Of a stretch of 64,000 nt of DNA, positions 13,200-26,001 are shown piece by piece. The notes beneath the pieces were generated by a model. The model had not been told where the DNA came from, searched no databases, and saw nothing but the letters and a program-made list of their open reading frames with translations. Location: the NCBI GenBank assembly GCA_000750105.3, contig JPHH03000095.1, positions 17,634 to 81,633 on the forward strand, given 5' to 3'. A program made the position numbers and the translations under genes. How positions within the stretch are numbered: position 1 is the stretch's first letter; every line of letters begins with the position of its first letter. This DNA comes from Tolypocladium sp. Sup5 PDA-1 (lineage: Eukaryota > Ascomycota > Sordariomycetes > Hypocreales > Ophiocordycipitaceae).

Positions 13200-14600
13200 G
13201 ATAAACCGCTAAACTAGTACTAGAACGATTATATTTACCTTATCTATATAGCTAATACTTATAACTATTATCTCTATATTAAAAATACATAGCCTAATAC
13301 TAGAATTATACTTATATTTAGGGCAGGTAAGAGGAAGGTAGCCGTTAGGGCTAGTATAGTACTAATAATGCTATTCCCTCTTTTAGTAATTACTAAAGAC
13401 TACGTTAATATAGGGCTTATCTTATTAGTTATAATTAAATAATTCCTAGAATTAGATATAGGAATTAGTAATCTAGCCTTTATTTAGGGCTCGGGCGCTA
13501 TTACTCGCGTAATCCTCCTTTACTTAATAATTATCTTATATAAGTAAGTTCCTTATCTTATCTATAGCTTTTATAAACTCCTTAGTAAGGTTAATTTTTA
13601 TATCTATAAGCTAGGAGGTTAGGTCTTTAACCTAAGTCTATAGATCCGATAGTCTTATCCCGATTACTACTATAGGCTTTATATATCCTTGCCTAAAAGT
13701 TATCTTTAATTTAAAGGGTATAAAAGTATTATAGTATTCCTCTTAAATTATACTTCCTAGGTTTATAAGCACGAGAGCGGTTATATCTATATATTCTATA
13801 TCTAGGCAAGGCTTAAGGTAGCTCTAAATATAATCTATAAGCTAAGCGTACCCTATTATAATTATCTAGTCTAAGGTATAACTATACTTTCTATAATAGC
13901 GATATTAAGCTCCTTAAGCATAGTATAGTATATATCTCGAGACTATAAATCGCTCTTCTTCTAGTTAACTAGCTTAACCTTATACTAGAGGTAGGTATAT
14001 TACTTAAGCTAGTCCTTTACCTTTTCCGCGGTTCCGGGATATTTAGTATTATAGTAGGTAAGCTAAGTCTAGGTAGTCTCGCGTTAGTCTATATCTTAGG
14101 CATAGTATTCCTTTACTAAGGTATCTTTAGCTTCTTCCTAGCTAAGACCGTTAACGAGGACCTTTATATAAGCTACTTCTTCTAGAGAGATATAGGCCTT
14201 AAGCTAGGCGACCTTTTCGTTATCCCTAATATAGTAGGCTAATATCTCTCTCTTAAACTTATAAAGGAACTTAGTAATATCCTTACTAGTAAAGGTCCTA
14301 ACTATAGGGCGTTAGATCTACCCTATAGTAATAGTATCTCTAATAACTTTTCTAAAGTATTCTAGGTCTATTCTTACGAAGGGTCCTATTATATTACTAT
14401 TAGTAAGGTTAGTAAAGTCTATTAACTTCGGTCTTGCTAGCGCTATTATCTATTCTAGTCTCTTTAAAGGTAATATATAAAGGGTAACTTAAAAAGATAA
14501 GGTTAAGCTAATACCTTAGTCTTCTTCTTTTTCTATCCCTACTCCTTCTTTATCTCGGTTACTTTTATATTATCCTTATTTCTTATCCTTTACTCTAATA
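13200..14600 (-). pseudogene. family-B gag remnant
   Basis: Minus-strand frame with a long helical, charged region (KFLYKFKREILAYYIRDNEK, about 14.2 kb) that looks like a retrotransposon Gag/capsid domain. It ends in a possible zinc-knuckle segment near 13.35 kb in which ligand positions appear replaced. It lies directly inside the 5' LTR, as expected for gag. The N-terminus is not resolvable. The family is inferred from position as much as from sequence. Confidence 0.5.
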
Positions 14601-15144
14601 GCTCTTAGTTCTTATATTATCTTATAGAATAAGGTATAAGTCGCTACTAGCCTTATTAAGAGAATAATACTCTATAATATCTACTAAACTAAGGCCTAGC
14701 TTATAAGGACTAGGAGAAAATCTTACTTATTATAATTAAGGAACTATCTATTTTTAATTAAAAGAGGCGATATATTTATTAAGTAAGATAGTCTAGCTCT
14801 CTTATAGATTTTATTATTAAGGTATAAAGGATTTCTTAGTAAGTAACTTCGTAACTTACTATAAGGCTTTTTTACTAAAATAGCTTACTTTCTCCTTATA
14901 TTCGCTTTATACCTAAAGCTCTTCCTCGTATCCTAGTAGCTAAGCGGGGCATTATTTCCTAGTATTATCTTCGCATAAATAATAATTATATTATTTTATA
15001 ATACCTTAATTTTAGGCCTTTACTATAATAGGCTTATTATAGTATAGAGTTTTCGTTTTCCTCTTTTATTAATAAAGTTCTTATAATAGCTAAAAGGTAC
15101 TCTTATCGATTAAGATAAGTTATTTACGCCCTAGAGACTAGTTT

Positions 15145-15711
15145 TATTAAGGGGAAACGAATATACTAAAGGCTAAGTATAATAATCGTTATATAAGTTA
15201 TAGAGTTAGTCCTTACTTAAGAAGTTAGCTATTAGTTAGTAATATAAGTTATTATATAAGTTAGTATATTATTTAACGCGTAAGGTAAGATAGGTATCCC
15301 TATATAAGTTAGAGTAACCGTTACTATATAAGTTAGAGTAACTATCCTTATATAAGTTAGAGCGACTATCTCTATATAGGTTAGAATATTAGTATAGTAG
15401 CGTATAGTCTATAAATTAACGCCTATATATATAAGTCTTTATATCGTATATGTTAAAGGTAAAGAAGTAAGGAGAGGTAACTATAGCTATCTTAAAAATA
15501 TAAGAGGAATTAACTAGGATTTTTTATTATTAAAATCTTAAAAGCTTATAAATATTATAACTTATATCGATACGTATATAAGGGACTATCTATTTATAAG
15601 GATATAGACGTCTCTCTTATACTTATAGACTCGCTAGGCGTCTTAATATTCCTTTACTTTTTTATATTTTTTATTTTTTTCTAGTTAGGGGTCTATATTA
15701 ATACCTTAATA
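15145..15711 (-). repeat. family-B 5' LTR (567 bp)
   Basis: Partner of 2446-2986. It carries one extra copy of the roughly 30-bp internal repeat (AAGTTAGAGTAACTATC type) and has lost more CpG than the left copy. Sequence to its left on the plus strand (ending AGACTAGTTT) is the expected primer-binding side, but no tRNA complement could be confirmed. Confidence 0.85.
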
Positions 15712-15826
15712 AACTAGTAAAAGAAATTAATAATTAATAGCTCTCTTATATAGAATATACTTACCTAACCCTTCTTATATATATCTTTTACTCTTTCCTT
15801 TAGTTACTAAACCTAGGCTTATTATA

Positions 15827-16275
15827 TATTATAACCTAGGCTAATAGGCTATAGGATAGGCTAGCTATATAAGCGCTAATATAGGCTATATAAAATAATA
15901 GTTAGAATAATAAGCTAATAAATAATAGATTAGTGCGATTTATAAGATAGATTATATAATCTATAAGATAGATTATTAATGATTTATAGATTATTAATAA
16001 TCTATAGATTATAGCGATCTAAGGGATTATAGTAATCCCTAAGAGTAATAGCGATCTATTACTAATATATAAGACCCCTTAATTTCCTTACTATAGTATA
16101 GATACCTCGCTAGCTTTTAATACTTATTATTACTTACTATAATATTCTTAGTTATAATCTATTATCTAGGATATCTAATCTATTATTATCGTAATAAGAC
16201 TATCTAATAGCTATGCCCTAACTTACTTACTAATATAAACCTCTAGTTTATCCCTTAAGAACCTAAACTATTATA
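15827..16275 (+). repeat. family-A 5' LTR of the truncated copy
   Basis: Begins TATTATAACC where the reference LTR has TGTTACGACC, and ends AAACTATTATA where it has AAACCGTTACA. It is about 16 bp longer than the 433-bp reference because of an extra ATAATCTATAAGATAGATT-like segment. Confidence 0.8.
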
Positions 16276-17345
16276 TATTAAAAGCTCTTATTTAAGAGGT
16301 TATTATATTACTTTAAATAATACTATATTATAGTTAATATACCTATTTAATATAAAGGATTAACTAGTACTAGACCTACTATATCTAAAGAGGACTTAAT
16401 ATAAGAACTTATTATACTATAACTTAAGGTCTAGGAGCTTAGTAATAAAGAAAGAATAAGTTAGACTAAAGATCTTAGAGAAGTAATTAAACTTAAGTAG
16501 CTAAGACTATATAATAGCTCCTATTATACCTTTAAGGACTTCCTTATATAAGTTAAAGCCTATTATTAGTTTTATCTTAATAAACTCCTAGATCCCGCCG
16601 CTAAGGTACTTTATATAAATAGCTACTTTAGTAGAATAGCTCTCGTATAGTTTAGACCTATTATATAAGATTACCTCGATAATAAAGATAGCGAGTAAGA
16701 CGCCGAAACTAAGGCTATATTCGTAAACTTTATAGGATTCGAAATAATAATTAAATAGGTTTTCGGTAAAATTAATAAAGGAAGAGAAGTAGAGTAGAAA
16801 CTTTAAGGGCTCTAATAGAAAATATTAATATTAGAGTACGCCGCTAAGTTTAGATAAGTTACTTTATAACTTAAATAGGATAATAAACCCCTTATAGCAC
16901 GATTCTATAATAGCCTTAAAGATAAAGTTAAAGATAAACTCTATAAAGAGGATTAACTTAAAGACCTCGTAGACTATATTACTATAGTAATATAAATTAA
17001 TAATAGATAATATACGCGATACTAAGAAAAGAAATAAGGAAGAGGTTACTAAAACTCTCCTTATAATAACCCTTACGCGAATTAGCGAAAGAAGTATATA
17101 GAGAATATTATATAGGCCTATACTTAAAACCCTAGATAAATAGATCTAGATATAATATAGAAGGACTAGCCTAAGGAAGATAAGAAGTACTATAATTATA
17201 AGAAGTTTAAATACTTTACTTATAAATATAAATAATTAAAAAGGCTTAGTTAGAAGCTAGTACTAGGAGGTAAGAAATACCTTAATACTATTAATAAGGA
17301 ATTAGCTACCTATAACTATATAAATTAAATAATATACTACCTTAA
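15827..17345 (+). mobile_element. family-A retrotransposon copy truncated inside gag
   Basis: A full 5' LTR (15827-16275) followed by the leader and a gag remnant that parallels 35825-37020 of the complete copy. The zinc-knuckle region is at about 17.19-17.24 kb and the following EGKKYLNATNKELV-like segment at about 17.26-17.31 kb. Similarity stops abruptly at about 17345, where much less mutated sequence begins. This copy is far more degraded than the one at 35.4 kb; many CpG sites are changed as well as CpA, which suggests more rounds of RIP or greater age. Confidence 0.8.
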
Positions 17346-17636
17346 ACAATGTAGCGGCGACTTTACTACCGGTTATAGTAGTCTCTGCTACCGGTTATAG
17401 TAGGTTATTTACTAGGGATCTAGCGCCGCTTTAAGACCTGGCTCTCTGTCCCGCTAACGGGTCCACCCCGCCAGGCACCGACACGTACCTCTCAAGTTAC
17501 TCTTTTCACAACCAATCAAGAGGGACCGCTAGGCGACTCCATTAACCTAGCCAACCCACGAGACTATAGCCCGTCGTCTACTTCTCGGATCCTCTTTCGG
17601 ACACCCCCATAACGCAGGAGCCACAAACCACTAAAA

Positions 17637-20250
17637 ATGGCGGCATTGCCTAGGTCGTCGTACTTAAGGAGCGCTCGCTCCGCCCTGCGCCCTGCTAGCA
17701 AGTCTCCTTCCCGGCTCGTCTTCTCTACATACGAGATTCGACCTTCTCTCCCTTTCTTACGTAGAGCACCTAACTAACTAGCTCCTGAAGTCCTTAATTA
17801 TAGCAGGTCGCAAGTACCGTTTCGACTATGCAAACGATTCGGATGTATCCTACTCTCTAGACGACGAGTATAGGGAAGACAACTACTTCGACAAGAATGA
17901 GGCCGACGACTCGAGCCCCGAGACGGAAGCAACAGATATCGAAGACCTGAGCTACGATAACGAGGATCGAGGTCTCGATATCGATGTCGACGATCAGATC
18001 TAACTCTTCGGCGGCAACGTCCATCCTCCCGAGTACTACCGACGGGCCATTGAGGGTTTTAACGATAGCGCCTACGAAGCCCAAGACTATAGCGATAGTA
18101 GTAAGCTGCTTCTAGATGCATGCGAAGAGTAGTGGCGGCGGTAAGCAATATATAGCTCCCTTCCTTAGTCTAGCCACTAATTTAAGTATCCTGCTAATTT
18201 GCAGGTACTACGAGGTCCTGGGACGTGCCCCTTAGGAATATTTTAAGTCCCTCGCCGCTTCTACCTCCGTACGGGTGCTATATAACTTCTTTGACTAGTT
18301 ACTGAATTAGAAGGTCGGCAAGGATGGTAGGAAAAAGCGAGGCACTAAGAAGAGTAGCTCCTTAGGCACGTACTAGAAAGTCTTCTGGCTCGTCTTCTAG
18401 AGAGCCACGGGAGATAAGCTCGATACAAAGATAAACTAGCGTATATATAAGGTATAACTAGCCCTAACTAACACTAGGACACGCGGCTAATCATTTAGGT
18501 GCTCCGAGACCTCGCTAAAAAGCATGGGCTAAGCTACTAGAAGCGAGCGAATCGTTGCATAACTATCGAGGACCTTAGAGAGTAAATCGAGACGACGATT
18601 AGCACTATAAAGAAGTCGTTTAAGCTTAGGGAACTGAGGATTCTCGCCGTTCTCTTCCTCCTTCTGCTCGCTCCCGCGGGAGCGCGTCCTATATCTATCC
18701 TACGTCTCTAGTTTAGAGACATTCGACTCGCGCTAGTAAGAGATCTAGAGGGCGGGCCGTATAATATTTTAATTCGATTTACCCTAGCCTTTACAAAGAC
18801 ATATCTCGGTATTAAAGACGCGTGAGGACTACTAGATCTCTATTTCCCGTATATAGCGCTAACTACTTGCTAGGAAAACGTTCCTAATCCCTAAGACCCT
18901 GTTTGACCTATCCTTGCTGCTTAACCCTTATATCTTCTTACTAGGGATTATATTTCGCTATCGCGCGTTTCGAGCGCTAAGTCTCACATCACCGGAATAC
19001 CTAGCTAACCTTAATATCTACCTGGACGAGCGGGAATTACCTCTGCCTCTCAGAGATAATTTAAAGGATATATACATATTCCGTCGAGCTATCAAGGACC
19101 TCACTAGCTTTAAGATATCGGCGGACAAGCCTATTACCTACTAGATGATTGCATAATAGATTAGAAGGATCGGCGAAATCTTAGGACTCGAGTTCCCTAC
19201 TATTCCCTACAATCTGCGTTATAACGCGGCCAATGAGTTCGACCGAAGCGGTTTGTCCGCCTTATCTTAATGTCGAGTCCTATTTGCTAACCATATATAT
19301 AGCCGATATTAGCGAGTCACTACGGAACCTTGCGCTCGATTATGCGAACTCGAATCCCTTCTAGAAGCACTACCTAGGACGCGAGGTCTACGCGGATACG
19401 TAGGCTATTCTTCGGGGATAAAAGCTATAGCAAGCACTAATTAGACAGGCTTATAGTACTAGCCACTCGATAAGCAAACGACGGCCCACGGACCTTATAC
19501 CCGAGCAGGCAGCATCGATTAATACTGATCCTCTAATTAGGCGTTTGTAGCGAGGCCTTCGAGGGTTTCGATAAGGTTTAAAAGAATATAAGGAGGCTCG
19601 TCGTAGGTTGAAAAACCAGAAGGAAAGCCTAAAGAGGGCACTTAAGTAAAAGATCCGAGACGAATAGACCGCCGAGCAGGTAGTTAACGATATTGAGCTA
19701 CAATTACAGGGTATTAGCTTCGCTAAGCAGGCGGCCGTGAACACGTCCCGTCCTCAGCGACCGGCCTAAAAGCGATTAGTAAAGGCACTCACCGCGCTAG
19801 TCGGCAATACGCTTAAGGACTAGTATCGGCGGAGAGATAACGCTATTAACGCTATCACGGCATATTACGCGGTCGAGGAAGGGTAGACTATCCGCCGCTA
19901 TAAAGCATCGACCGAGTTAACTAGGACTACTCTTATCGGTAAACCGCTAGTTAAAAGTCCTTAATACATAGCTCTAATATCTATCTTCGTAAAGTTAGAG
20001 AAAGAGAGACCGAGAAGGTGCTTTATCTATGTCGGCAAGGCACTTACTTTAGCGCCCGATAATAGTGCTATAGACGATCTCATTTACGAGTTCTATACTT
20101 CCGGAGACTTATCTAAGCACTTTCGACGGAAACACCTATTAAATTTGCAAGGCGGTAATAAGATTAAGTATCCGATTTATAAAGTGATACTTAACTATAA
20201 GAAGCACCTATAGAACTATGCTTTACGAGTCTATAGGACTATGTCCTAGG
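17637..20250 (+). pseudogene. DUF3435 (captain-type tyrosine recombinase) with C-terminal C2H2 fingers
   Basis: Decayed gene readable in pieces. The N-terminus may be the ATG at 17637, followed by an acidic region (about 17.82-18.0 kb). The conserved start YYEVLGRAP..YFKSLA..T is at about 18.21 kb, then KVGKDGRKKRGTKKSSSLGT. The central block PYIFLLGIIFRYRAF....LTSPE with LPLPLRDNL is at 18.92-19.14 kb. The recombinase end LRYNAANEF / SESLRNLALDYAN / KHYLGREVYADT is at 19.2-19.4 kb. The C-terminal finger (HFRRKH) lies near 20.02-20.25 kb. In the family the R, H and Y of the last block are catalytic; the His after LALD reads Tyr here. Several frameshifts and many TAG stops are present. DUF3435 proteins are the recombinases of Starship elements, though not every member is one. 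Confidence 0.75.
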
Positions 20251-20619
20251 TTACTTATATTACAAGGCGTTATTCCGACTCTATTTATAACCTTAAATGT
20301 TATCTACTTCTCGATATATCTTATTAAATGCGACTTTGCATCGGTGTAACTTTATTTACTACGACCGCTAGCTACCGTAGTAGGAAGGGTAAGAATAAAG
20401 AGCATCGTAGCGTTAGCTAGGCTATTGCTTTATATTCTAGAAAATACCTAGACGCTTCCTTCCGGTCCTCGTCCCCCTTAGCGAAAGAAGATTAGAGCTA
20501 AATAAATAATCCGATTTCCCTCTCTCCTTCGCATCCTTAAACCGTAGGTGAGCGCTATTAGGGCCTCCGAACAGTTCCCCGAGTAACGCTACGTCTACCG
20601 GCTTGCCGCAAGATATATT

Positions 20620-21430
20620 ATTCACGGATGAGCTAGACGTAAACTAGCGCGGCGCCAATCCCAAGCATAACGATCCGCTAGTCTAGCCTTAGTGCACACG
20701 AGAGTATAGCGGCCGTATCCCATGTCCCGCTCGGCGACCTAGCCTACTACCTCGAGCGCCTCGCCGATATCGCCGTCGAGAATATATGCTAGTCTACTAA
20801 GTACACCGGCCCGCGTCTTATCGATAGAATCCGGCGCTAACTCGACTAGTATATACGTAGCCGTTTCCTTTCTATAGGGACTTTCTCGGGTCGTATAACG
20901 TGATTACACCTAACAAATGCATTCTAGTTAAATAATATCACGACCACGATCATATACCAGAACCTATTATATATAATTATAATAGGTCCACTAATACGTT
21001 CCTAATAGGTTCAGGCTAAAGAGGCCCTTCCTATGGCTAGATTACCTTAATCTTATCGTACTAGGCTACCGAGCTTAATGTGGCTCTCAATAGTAAACGA
21101 GAAACGGTTAAACGGAAGCGCATCCGCGATATACCATAGGCCGACATCCCTTTAAAGGAAGAATCACTAGAACCCGACCTATTTCCACTCCTCAAGAGGA
21201 AGACATAGTATCCGTAGTATATTAGCGATAAAGCTATATCCGCTAAGGATAGAACTTTCTTATACTGCTAGCCTACCGTGATAAATAACTACTTTAAGCG
21301 CGAGCACCTAGATACGATAAAGGAAATAGAGCGAGATGGCTTTATCGTCTATAGTTACCCGAAGTATAAGCAGGCGGATTATAAGTTAAAGTACCTTAAA
21401 CATTTTCGGAATTATATTGCGCGGGTTTAC
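20620..21430 (+). pseudogene. second C2H2-finger C-terminal remnant, DUF3435-associated type
   Basis: Downstream of the DUF3435 remnant, a second frame reads DIP-ADIPLKEESLEPDLFP, then a finger-like segment with FKREHLDTIKEIERDGF, and a last block with KHFRNYIARVYG at about 21.4 kb. This resembles the double zinc-finger tail of DUF3435/FluG-like fungal proteins; several ligand Cys and His positions appear as Tyr. The upstream part (20.62-21.05 kb) is not clearly assignable. It may be a separate gene or a duplicated tail. The family call is by resemblance only. Confidence 0.4.
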
Positions 21431-22218
21431 GGTATCCTACTTAGGCCCTCGCGATAATAGGTCGCGAACTTTAGTTATAGTCTATACTGCCGCTTATAGA
21501 TCTATGTTATTGTTTAATACCACCTACATCTATATAGTTTGCTTTTTGCAACCACTAGCAAATTCTCATAGGACGCATGTGAAAGAGCACTATAATACTC
21601 GGTAGTTAGGTAGTGTATTAGCCGTCCTAGGTAACGTATGCTAGGAAAGACCCGTGAGCCCTAGGCGGAGTCCGCTAATAGAGGATAGGACCTAAGCGGT
21701 AGCCTTTATCGGCTACCTAGTGGTACTACGTAGTATATTAACCATGCCATAGCAATAGATGCTCGAGTGTAGTTAGAGTTAATAGTGCTAACCGCCCCGT
21801 GGCAATAGGTACTAAGAAACATAGAACTAGGTACCCGCTATTATTACGACGAGGCACGTCTAAGAATAAGTAGCTAACTATCGCACGTTCGGTGAGTTTA
21901 TATTAGCACGGTCGCCTTTCGCTACGAAAAAGAGGGCGGTTTACTTATCCTTTATGTTATCGCCATAGTCGGCTAGCGTTAGCCGTTCTGCTTCAAATCT
22001 AGCTAAGAGGCCGTCGTAGAATTTAGCTATCTCGTCGGCGTCGCAGAGCTACGGTATCGGCCCGCAAGCAGTATAGTTAACCTATCGAAGGAAGAGAACG
22101 GCTATAATACGGTCGATAATACGACATACGTTAATAGTAATATCGCGAAATAGTATATCCGTCGAAACTAGGTGTCTTTATATAGCTACAAACGTATCTA
22201 AACTAGGTTTAGTGACTT

Positions 22219-22310
22219 CCCTGAGCATATACTAAGTAGCCCTGAGCGTGTCCTAAGTAGCCCTAAGCGCGTCCTAAGCATCCCTGAGTAGCCTAAGCAT
22301 AGCCTAAGTA
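22219..22310 (+). repeat. short 21-bp tandem repeat (about 4 units)
   Basis: Three 21-bp units of the form CCCTGAGCGTGTCCTAAGTAG (22219-22239, 22240-22260, 22261-22281), followed by a shortened fourth and a partial copy. It falls in a stretch without an assigned gene. Units differ at CpA-type sites and elsewhere. Confidence 0.75.
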
Positions 22311-23807
22311 AAGCGGTAGAAGGTGTAATAGCATATGGCTAGCTTAGAAGAGCTATAATTAGCGACTATACTAATACTATACGAAGCCAAAATGCGCTTC
22401 CTAGGGTTAGAAAACGAAACGGGATACGACGCTAGAAATACTATAGATTTAGCGGGATCTTAACTATTATTCATGGTCGTAATAAGGAGCGAATTCCGTG
22501 ATATAGCCTAACCTTCCTAGAGGCGCAATAGCAATAGAAGTTATATTGCCTAAGAAACGTAATAGGATAGGCGATAACTTTACGAGGGCAACGCATCGCC
22601 TAATAAGAAGATATAATTAAATAAGCTACCGCTACGACGCTAATATCTATATCGTCGTATAGCGGAAGTGTCGGCACTATAACTATAAGTCTACGGACGA
22701 CCTTACTTTTCCTATATCCGCTATTAAGCTTGTTAGTATAGCTAAAACTTAGACCTAGATACCCGCTAACTCTTTTCAAGGATAAAGTTTATCCGCTAGC
22801 TCTTAGGAGAACGCCGGTAGATTTTTAGGGTTAGCATAGTTTATAGGAAGGAAGAAATAATTAATAACACCCGCACGAATAGCTTCGCTATAGATAAGAG
22901 TTAATATTGCCATACTTACCCTCGAGACGACCGTTTCGCCTAGTATTTACTAGGGCATATTAAGTAGCGCTTATTCGTTATATCTTCCTTTAAAGAACGG
23001 TACTCTGCTATATAGAATAATCTAATTCATGCCTCTAGGTATTCGTCGCTATTAATATCCTATAATCTAGCCAAGGGATATTAATTATACGTTGCTATAC
23101 GTATATACCTCGGACCTAGCTAGCGAGTTAATAGTAAGCCTGAATTATACCTAATATTAACTTATCTATCTTCTTAGCCCTAGCCCAGGAGTCGGCAAGA
23201 TATATGTCCGCTAATATAGGAGAGATATAAGATAATAATAATAACTAATAGGGGATGGTGCCTTCGTGGCAATAACTAATAGCGACTTACCGGTCGGATA
23301 GCCGTACCCGATATCCCGAACTATAATAGGATGTTGCAATAACATGTGATACTAACGAGCATTGGTTATAGAAACGCAATAGCTGCTCACCCCCTGTTTC
23401 CTATATTAGATAAGGTAGCGGCCCGCGGAGCTTAGAGGATTAGTTATTATATCGTCCTACTTACTATAGAGAATAGTCCGTACTATAGTATAGTATACGA
23501 CGTATATTAGATAGAATAATTAATAAGCGTTAGATAGATATTAGGGTCTACTTATATCGCGTAGCGTGACTATTAGCGTCTATTAAGCTCCCTTGCTTTG
23601 CCGCCCTAAGCCTAGTAGTCCGTGTTATAGATGCGGACTGCCTTAGTATATAGAATTTGTAGCTAATAGTATGCTTGCATTAACGCTCGTGAAGCACCGA
23701 CTTTAATTATCCTATTAGTTATACTAGTCCTAGCGAGGTCGAGTCCAATCTAAGCTAGCAAGCACTAGTTTATTTATCTTATAGACGTTCGGCGCTACTA
23801 CTATAAG

Positions 23808-23861
23808 CTACGAGTAGCCTAAAATAGCTTTTTATTTAAGCACTGGAACCTAGACGCTAGA
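23808..23861 (+). repeat. short dispersed repeat, partner at 63407-63459
   Basis: A 54-bp segment containing CTACGAGTAGCCTAAAATAG and ending CCTAGACGCTAGA recurs in the same orientation 39.6 kb away with about five differences. Neither copy lies in a recognised gene or LTR. Confidence 0.75.
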
Positions 23862-24550
23862 AGGTCGCTATATACGTCTTAGTCTATGCCCGTTATCTAT
23901 CATAGCCTCTATTAGCTATCCGCTTCTTCGATATCTATATAGGAATAATAAGCGTCGCGTCGTCGCTATAAGCAGAAATACTAAAAGGCGATATTATAAC
24001 TACCGCTTATAAGCCTCCCTCGACTAGGATCGCAATATTATTAGAGGCAGAGTATATTACCGGTATTCGAACTCGGTTAAGGGGTAAAGCCGATAGCACT
24101 ATATCGATATCTATCTTATTCGTGTTATTAGCAACTAGCCCCTAGCCGAGGTAGAATCTCTATATAACCGATATGCCTAAGAAATTAGCTCTTAGACTCT
24201 GCAATTTAATAATTATTATAGAGGAATACTTATCGGGCTCTCCTTTAATAAAGCCTATCTAACTTCAAAACTCCTTAAAGTCTTGCGAGGCAATTGCATC
24301 GAGCTAGAGTATATCTCTATTTAAATATAAGCAATGCGAATCCCTTGCTATTATCGAAGACCTTTTAACTTACCTAAGAGAAGATAACGACTCAAAACGA
24401 TCTCTATAGCCATGTCGCTTTCGCCCGAGTTTGCATAGGCCGAGATTATAGAGGGGTCTTCCTATCGAGGGAGTCGAGCATTAGGCGCAGGTTAGAGATA
24501 ATATACTACTCATATCTCAAAGGAATAGCTATAAGCGAAATAGCGAAACT

Positions 24551-24617
24551 TATTAACGCTAAGATAAGCTATTAACACTATATATCACGGGCTATTAACG
24601 TTATCACAAGCTATTAA
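24551..24617 (+). repeat. short dispersed repeat, inverted partner at 62955-63021
   Basis: A segment beginning TATTAACGCTAAG, followed by two or three imperfect copies of GGCTATTAACGTTATCAC, matches the reverse complement of 62955-63021 over about 65 bp with a few differences and small gaps. Confidence 0.65.
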
Positions 24618-26001
24618 GCTTACGGCATTACCAATAGCCTCACTCACGGAGGCATCCCTTTTTTTACATATATAATAACCGTTATTTCCCATTTAATTAG
24701 ATAGAAATCAAGCTCTCTTATTCTATAATTCTAAATATATCCTAACGGTTAATAAAACTAAGGTATCGAAAGCACTATTATTAATAAATGTTTACGTTAT
24801 CGATATAATCGAAGATAGTTCTAAGGGTAGTCTTCTCGCGATACGGCGTCCCGGCCAGGATAATCTTATCGAAGCCTATAAACGAGACGAGGCTATAGGA
24901 AGTAGGCGCAGTACTATGGATTCTAGCTCCGCCCAAGACTAAAGACACTAAGGAAGGGGCTATAGACTACGGTCACCAGCCGCGTAGAGCAGCGAGCAGG
25001 CGATAGACTAGCTCACCTAGTAAGTGTAGCGCCGGGGGTTACTACCGTAGCTATAGACCTATAGCGGTTTACAAGACATAACTTAATGCGTTAGACGCTC
25101 CTCTAGGCTAGGTTTAAATACCGCCTACGAAAGCGCTTGCCGTATAGCACGGCCTCTACTATGCTGCCGAGTGGCGTAGAAGGGCTAGAAGCCACGGTTA
25201 ATATGGAAAATATGATAAGTTACCTTAGTCTGCTTTATCCTCTCGACCTTAATACTCGTCACACTCCCGAATAGCGGTTTAGAGACGCATATCGGCTATA
25301 TACGATATAGTGGGTATAAGGTAGGTGCGTGGCTCGGCCGTCTAGTCTACTATTAATGCAAGTAGCAGTTATTCCGCTATATGCCTCCCTTTTAGTTAAC
25401 GATCGTTATAGACGGCCCTTGTACGGAAGAATGTAGAACGCCTGTGATACCTCTAATTAATCGCGAAGCACCTAGTCTAGTTAGTATTGTGGCTCGGTCC
25501 GGCAACGATAAATGTTATGTGCCGACTTATCGGGGGATGCGTCGTAGTTGTAATAACCTTCCGTCACGCGATAAGTCCGCTTCTAGTAATTTGCCGCGGT
25601 AGTAGAGGTCGTGATTCAAAACTAGATAGTGTAATTTAAGCCGTGGTATATAGTATAGCAGGCCGTTAGCACTAGAAAGTTCAGTTTAACCACGTTATTA
25701 AGCAAGCTCAGGCGCTATAGCAAATTCGAGGGGTTAGAGCTAATTTTAGAGCAAGGTCTTAGCCGCACACGCCAAACCGCACCCTAGTCCTGGCATAGGG
25801 GAGCAAGAAGTGGCTCTTTAAAGCGCCGACCTAGCACGGGCGCCATAACGGGGGTTAAGGCAGGGGTTTTGCGGTAGGGCATATTATTAGGCGTAAGGTA
25901 GAGTATCGGTTGCCCGCACGATTCTAACCAAACCCTAGATACTATGTTTGCTAAAGTCCCCGAAGGCGTAGTCCACACGCCCCGAGTTCCTTACTATAGA
26001 T

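Larger units (their letters stand above)
2446..15711 (-). mobile_element. family-B Ty3/Gypsy LTR retrotransposon, very long, inactivated
   Basis: Bounded by two similar direct LTRs with ends TATTAAGG and CCTTAATA, which are TGTTAAGG and CCTTAACA after RIP. Coding remnants run right to left: gag about 14.6-13.2 kb, reverse transcriptase about 10.9-10.4 kb, integrase about 9.3-8.4 kb, pol end near 8.1 kb. A purine-rich tract next to the left LTR (complement of 2987-3000, GGGAGGAG) marks it as the 3' LTR. At 13.3 kb it is roughly twice a normal Gypsy element; about 5.1 kb between pol and the 3' LTR is unexplained. Flanking 5-mers (TATTT on the left, AACTA on the right) do not match, so the two ends may not come from one insertion. 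All reading frames are broken by stops. Confidence 0.8.
21431..26001. other. 4.5 kb of decayed sequence, no assigned gene
   Basis: Mutated at CpA like its neighbours but with CpG kept. A plus-strand frame near 22.33-23.05 kb (MASLEEL..ATILILYEAKM) and another near 24.83-25.3 kb look coding-like, with only TAG/TAA stops, but match nothing I recognise. A minus-strand stretch near 21.9-22.05 kb (FYDGLLARFEAERLTLADYG) is similar. It contains the short repeats listed separately. I would expect two or three dead genes here. Confidence 0.4.

Noticed and set aside
17857..18084. Valine/isoleucine-rich open frame on the minus strand
   Set aside because: It is the antisense shadow of the acidic, Asp/Glu-rich N-terminal region of the DUF3435 remnant.
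19451..19744. 97-codon minus-strand frame with many Arg
   Set aside because: Antisense to the charged C-terminal part of the DUF3435 remnant (KNQKESLKRA region).
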